Positions 13,863 through 16,614 of a DNA stretch of 16,614 bases are shown piece by piece. Both the position numbers and the translations under genes were made by a program. Location of the stretch: the NCBI GenBank assembly GCA_016207865.1, contig JACQZD010000065.1, forward strand, positions 1 to 16,614. Direction: 5' to 3'. Every line of letters begins with the position of its first letter. Positions within the stretch are counted from its first letter, which is position 1. The notes beneath the pieces were generated by a model, which saw only the letters and a list, made by a program, of their open reading frames with translations, ran no database searches and was not told the origin of the DNA. This DNA is from Nitrospirota bacterium. GTDB taxonomy: Bacteria; Nitrospirota; Thermodesulfovibrionia; UBA6902; DSMQ01.

Positions 13863-14867
13863 ATGCAAAAAATTCTGATAGTAGAAGACAAGGACTCAAT
13901 GGCACAGATGCTCAAGGAAACCCTTGAGGCAGAGGGCTTTGAGGCCGTGATTGCAAAAGACGGCGCCGAGGGGATAAAGAGAATCAAAGACACTTCGTTA
14001 AACGCCGTTATCACAGACCTGAAGCTCCCCAAAAAAGACGGCATTGAAGTCCTCAAGGCGTCAAGGGAGGAAAACCCTTTAATTCCCGTGATTGTCTGCT
14101 CAAGGACGAATTCTCAGCCCGCCTCAGCATCCCGAAGATAATAGGCAAAAGCCGGGTGATGCTTGACGCGGCAGGCAGCATACAGAAAGTTGCGCCTGCA
14201 AAAACAACAGTGCTTCTGCTCGGTGAATCAGGCACAGGCAAGGAGCTTTTTGCAAGGGCTATTCATACGCTCAGTCCGAGGAAAGAACATCCTTTTGTGC
14301 CGATTAACTGTGCAGCAATACCGAGGGAACTCCTTGAGTCAGAGCTTTTCGGACATGAGAAAGGTTCATTTACAGGCGCGGCGGAAAAAAAGTTAGGCAA
14401 GTTTGAGCTTGCAAACAACGGAACCGTGTTCCTTGATGAGATCGGCGAGATGGACATTGCTTTACAGTCAAAGGTTCTGCGGACCTTGCAGGAAGGAGAA
14501 ATTGAAAGAGTCGGCGGCGCAAAACCAATTAAGGTTGACGTGAGGATAATTGCCGCAAGCAACAAAAATCTTGAAGACGCCGTCGTGCAAAAAACATTCA
14601 GGGAAGACCTGTATTACAGGCTTAACGTGTTTCCCATTACAATTCCTCCGCTAAGGGAACGCCGGGATGATATCCCGCTGCTTGCAAAATATTTTGTGTC
14701 CAAATATTCAAAAGAAATGAAGATAAAAGAAAAAACCATTGCGTCCGGGGCCCTGGATGTGCTTATGGACTACCGGTGGAAGGGCAATGTAAGGGAGCTT
14801 GAACATATCATCGAGAGGCTACAAGACCCTGCTCACAAAGATTAAAGAATACGGTATAGAGCCGTGA
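13863..14867 (+). pseudogene. NtrC-family sigma-54 response regulator broken by two deletions
   Basis: Pieces of one NtrC-type regulator lie in order in shifting frames. (1) 13863-14098: receiver start with D9 and phospho-acceptor D52 (ITDLKLP), ending after IPVIV; its last strand and helix, with the conserved Thr and Lys, are missing. (2) About 14096-14845 in another frame: the end of the linker (LLKDEFSARLSIPKIIGKSR), then the AAA+ domain with GESGTGKE, GSFTGA, FLDEIGEMD and RELEHIIER. (3) About 14817-14867, back in the first frame: GYKTLLTKIKEYGIEP, the last helix of a Fis-type DNA-binding domain. Roughly 50 residues are missing at the first junction and perhaps 60-80 at the second. The original TGA (14865-14867) overlaps the heptosyltransferase GTG (14864), showing the gene once ran through. 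The AAA+ fragment could still be translated from GTG-14156 but would lack input and DNA-binding domains. Confidence 0.85.
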
Positions 14868-15889
14868 ACATCCTGATCATAAAGCCGAGTTCTTTAGGCG
14901 ATATCTTACACGCCCTGCCATTTTTAAGAGTTATTAAAGACGCCTTTCCGCAGGCACAAATTGTATGGATAATCAGCAAGAATAACGAAGCAATCCTTGC
15001 GGGCAATCCATTGATTGATGAGCTGATTGTATTTGACAAGGATTCATGGCGGCAGAACATTTCATTAAAAAATTTATCAAATGCCATTCATGAGATAAAT
15101 GCCCTCAGAAAAACACTGCGGTCAAAACATTTTGACATGGTAGTTGACCTGCAAGGGCTTTTAAGAAGCGGGCTTATGACATTTTTTGCCCGGGCTCCTT
15201 TAAAAATCGGCTTTGAAAATGCGCGGGAAGGGAGCCGGTTTTTTTACAACAAAAAAATCTGGGTTGAACCGGGCGCTCATGCCGTGGATAAGAATCTTGA
15301 AATTGCAAAGGCAATACTGAAGACACAGAGCACAGAAAAGATTGAGTTTCCGCTTTACATTGACGATGAGGCAAAAGAAAATGTTAAAAAACTTTTGGGC
15401 GGCATCAAAGAAAAAAAATATGTAGTCATTGTGCCGTCTGCCCGCTGGCAGACAAAGAGGTGGCCTGCTGAGAATTTCGGCCTGCTTATATCAAAACTTT
15501 CAGTGCCGTGCATTATTACGGGAAGCAGCGCAGACATAAAGATTGCCGAAAAGATAACGGCTGCCTCCGGAAGCAAAGGAATTAATCTCTGCGGCAAAAC
15601 AGGTTTAAAAGAATTATCCGCCCTTATTTACGGCGCAAAGGCCTTGGTCAGCAATGATTCGGGACCCATGCACATTGGAGCCGCGCTTGGAATACCTGTA
15701 ATTTCGCTGTTTGGCCCGACAGCCCCGGAGAAGACCGGGCCCTACGGCTGGAAGGAAAATAGAAACCTGAAAGTGCTGAGGGCGGCTGTTCCGTGCAGTC
15801 CGTGTTTTAAGAAAAAATGCAAAGAGCCTCTTTGTATGAGTAAAATAAGCGTTGAAACGGTTCTTGAGGCGCTAAAGGAATTCTTATGA
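14864..15889 (+). CDS. GT9 family LPS heptosyltransferase, WaaC-like
   Basis: A 341-residue glycosyltransferase family 9 protein that transfers heptose from ADP-heptose to the LPS inner core at the cytoplasmic membrane. Evidence is the N-terminal SLGDILHALP with catalytic D13, VVDLQGLLRSGL (93-104), the nucleotide-sugar motifs PSARWQTKRWP (191-201, K198) and SNDSGPMHIGAALGIP (263-278), and LFGPT. The C-terminus carries CSPCFKKKCKEPLC (311-324), a Cys cluster seen in many heptosyltransferases. The GTG start overlaps the old stop of the upstream regulator gene (GTGA), so translation was probably coupled to it. A two-unit heptamer repeat (15323-15336) lies in a linker. Whether it is heptosyltransferase I or II cannot be told from sequence alone. 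Confidence 0.9.
   Translation: MNILIIKPSSLGDILHALPFLRVIKDAFPQAQIVWIISKNNEAILAGNPLIDELIVFDKDSWRQNISLKNLSNAIHEINALRKTLRSKHFDMVVDLQGLLRSGLMTFFARAPLKIGFENAREGSRFFYNKKIWVEPGAHAVDKNLEIAKAILKTQSTEKIEFPLYIDDEAKENVKKLLGGIKEKKYVVIVPSARWQTKRWPAENFGLLISKLSVPCIITGSSADIKIAEKITAASGSKGINLCGKTGLKELSALIYGAKALVSNDSGPMHIGAALGIPVISLFGPTAPEKTGPYGWKENRNLKVLRAAVPCSPCFKKKCKEPLCMSKISVETVLEALKEFL
15323..15336. repeat. Two-unit heptamer in the heptosyltransferase linker (ACACAGA family)
   Basis: ACACAGA (15323-15329) and GCACAGA (15330-15336) encode TQSTE at about residues 154-158, in the variable linker between the two Rossmann halves. Only two units are present, so this could be chance. The motif resembles the CACAGAG patch near 6019-6034. 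Confidence 0.35.
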
Positions 15890-16614
15890 AAGATTCACGA
15901 TTTACGATTCACGATTCACGATTAAGGATTTTATTGTTGTCGGTCTTTGCTCTGTGTTCCCGATACGGGTCTCCGCTGAGGGTCGCTCCGACTGTGTTCT
16001 GTGTTCTGTATTCTGTATTCTTTTCTTTAGAAGTTAATGCCGCTCCGTTAATCCCTGAAAGGCTTGCTTATTCTATCCAATGGTCAGGGATTACGGCAGG
16101 CACTGCATATCTTGAAACCAACAATAGCGCTGAAGGCATTACGATTACATCACGGGCGGAGTCCGCAGACTTTATATCGGTGTTTTACCGCGTTGAGGAC
16201 ATTGCCCAAAGCACTCTTTATCCCGGCGCTTCCGGATACCCGAAAAATTATAAAATAAACCTTAAGGAAGGGCGGCACAGAAGGGAGCGGGAAACACAAT
16301 TTGAAAACAAACAGGGGAGCAAACCACAGAAAGTGACTTACCAGAACAAGATTGATAAAGAAACGCTAATGTTTAATCTGGAAAAGCAGGCCTTTGACCC
16401 CTTGTCTGCGTTTTATGAGATAAGAAAGAGACCGCTGCAAATAGGCCGCTCCGAGTATCTTGACATCTTTGACAATAAAAAACTCTGGAATGTTGAAGTG
16501 CAGATTTTAAAAAGAGAACAGATAACGGTCCCGGCCGGAGAATTTAATACTATTGTCATTAAACCCCTGCTTCAGTCTGAGGGTATTTTTATGAGAAAGG
16601 GAGAAATATTCATC
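15886..16614 (+). CDS. DUF3108 secreted protein, 3' end outside the window
   Basis: An ATG at 15886 overlaps the heptosyltransferase stop (ATGA) and opens a frame of 243 codons to the window edge. From residue about 53 it matches the periplasmic DUF3108 family (LIPERLAYSIQWSGITAGTA, FISVFYRVEDIAQSTLYP, FDPLSAFYEIRKRPL, VPAGEFNTIVIKPLL). The function is unknown; relatives are predicted beta-rich envelope proteins often encoded near LPS genes. The first 50 residues are odd. Heptamer repeats encode DSRFTIHDSRLR (15892-15930) and TVFCVLYSVF (15993-16020), with an in-frame 33-bp GC-rich insert between. The hydrophobic stretch, ending SLEVNA before APLIP, could still serve as a signal peptide. A start further inside is possible, but no ATG lies between 15889 and the DUF3108 core. 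Confidence 0.8.
   Translation, partial: MKDSRFTIHDSRLRILLLSVFALCSRYGSPLRVAPTVFCVLYSVFFSLEVNAAPLIPERLAYSIQWSGITAGTAYLETNNSAEGITITSRAESADFISVFYRVEDIAQSTLYPGASGYPKNYKINLKEGRHRRERETQFENKQGSKPQKVTYQNKIDKETLMFNLEKQAFDPLSAFYEIRKRPLQIGRSEYLDIFDNKKLWNVEVQILKREQITVPAGEFNTIVIKPLLQSEGIFMRKGEIFI
15892..15930. repeat. Heptamer tandem repeat in the DUF3108 start (GATTCAC family)
   Basis: Units with exact 7-bp spacing from 15892: GATTCAC, GATTTAC, GATTCAC, GATTCAC, GATTAAG, then GATT. It begins three bases after the heptosyltransferase stop and forms codons 3-15 of the DUF3108 frame. Confidence 0.85.
15953..16020. repeat. Interrupted heptamer repeat in a signal-peptide region (TGTGTTC family)
   Basis: TGTGTTC at 15953-15959, then after 33 bases TGTGTTC, TGTGTTC, TGTATTC, TGTATTC at 15993-16020 with exact 7-bp spacing. 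The 33-bp spacer (15960-15992) is GC-rich, begins next to a CCCG/CGGG mini-hairpin and looks like a fragment of another repeat. It is an in-frame insertion splitting the heptamer tract. Confidence 0.75.

Noticed and set aside
13863..14141. Stand-alone single-domain response regulator of 92 residues
   Set aside because: The receiver stops before its conserved Thr and Lys, and in-order NtrC fragments follow in other frames, so it is part of a broken gene.
16064..16258. 64-codon plus-strand frame
   Set aside because: It overlaps the DUF3108 frame out of register and has no ribosome binding site; the DUF3108 frame explains the region.

Overview
The window looks like a chromosomal segment of a Gram-negative, probably anaerobic bacterium. 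Evidence is a GT9 lipopolysaccharide heptosyltransferase, a sigma-54-type regulator, a B12-binding radical SAM enzyme, a FecR/CHASE2-cyclase pair and a DUF116 gene between fmt and gatB. My best guess is Nitrospirota or a deltaproteobacterial-type lineage, judged from gene content alone; I could not test it. No rRNA, tRNA, CRISPR array or intact transposon is visible.

Left part (1-2700) is accessory in character: the first nine codons of a minus-strand gene, a 13-repeat TPR protein whose reading frame continues upstream of any good start, a nearly empty stretch with a dispersed palindromic repeat, and a HigB-type toxin with a short antitoxin whose helix-turn-helix is cut off. From 2772 to 7636 three genes lie on the minus strand: a B12-binding radical SAM protein, a secreted FecR-domain/TPR protein and a CHASE2-class III adenylate cyclase. 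The last two form a probable envelope-sensing pair.

At 7637-7785 a divergent control region holds a consensus minus-strand promoter and a 25-bp IscR-type operator. To its right (7786-13605, all plus strand) comes an Fe-S/sulfur-transfer cluster: an Rrf2/IscR-like regulator, a TusA-like protein, a NifS/IscS-like protein and an IscU-type scaffold. Housekeeping genes def, fmt, DUF116 and gatB follow. The NifS-like protein keeps its sulfur-carrying cysteine but has Gln where the PLP lysine should be, and has also lost the PLP-contacting Gln and Asn and the substrate-binding Arg. It is therefore unlikely to be a cysteine desulfurase, although its partners look intact. This is the most interesting point in the window.

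The right part (13606-16614) has a mosaic of palindromic repeats, an NtrC-family regulator gene destroyed by two internal deletions, a WaaC-like heptosyltransferase and the start of a DUF3108 protein that runs off the window.

A second theme is repeat-driven erosion of gene edges. Short degenerate tandem repeats with a period of exactly 7 bp, of at least six unrelated sequence families, sit in linkers, at stop codons, in front of starts and even inside a signal-peptide coding region. Several genes next to such repeats lack a visible ribosome binding site or a normal start codon.
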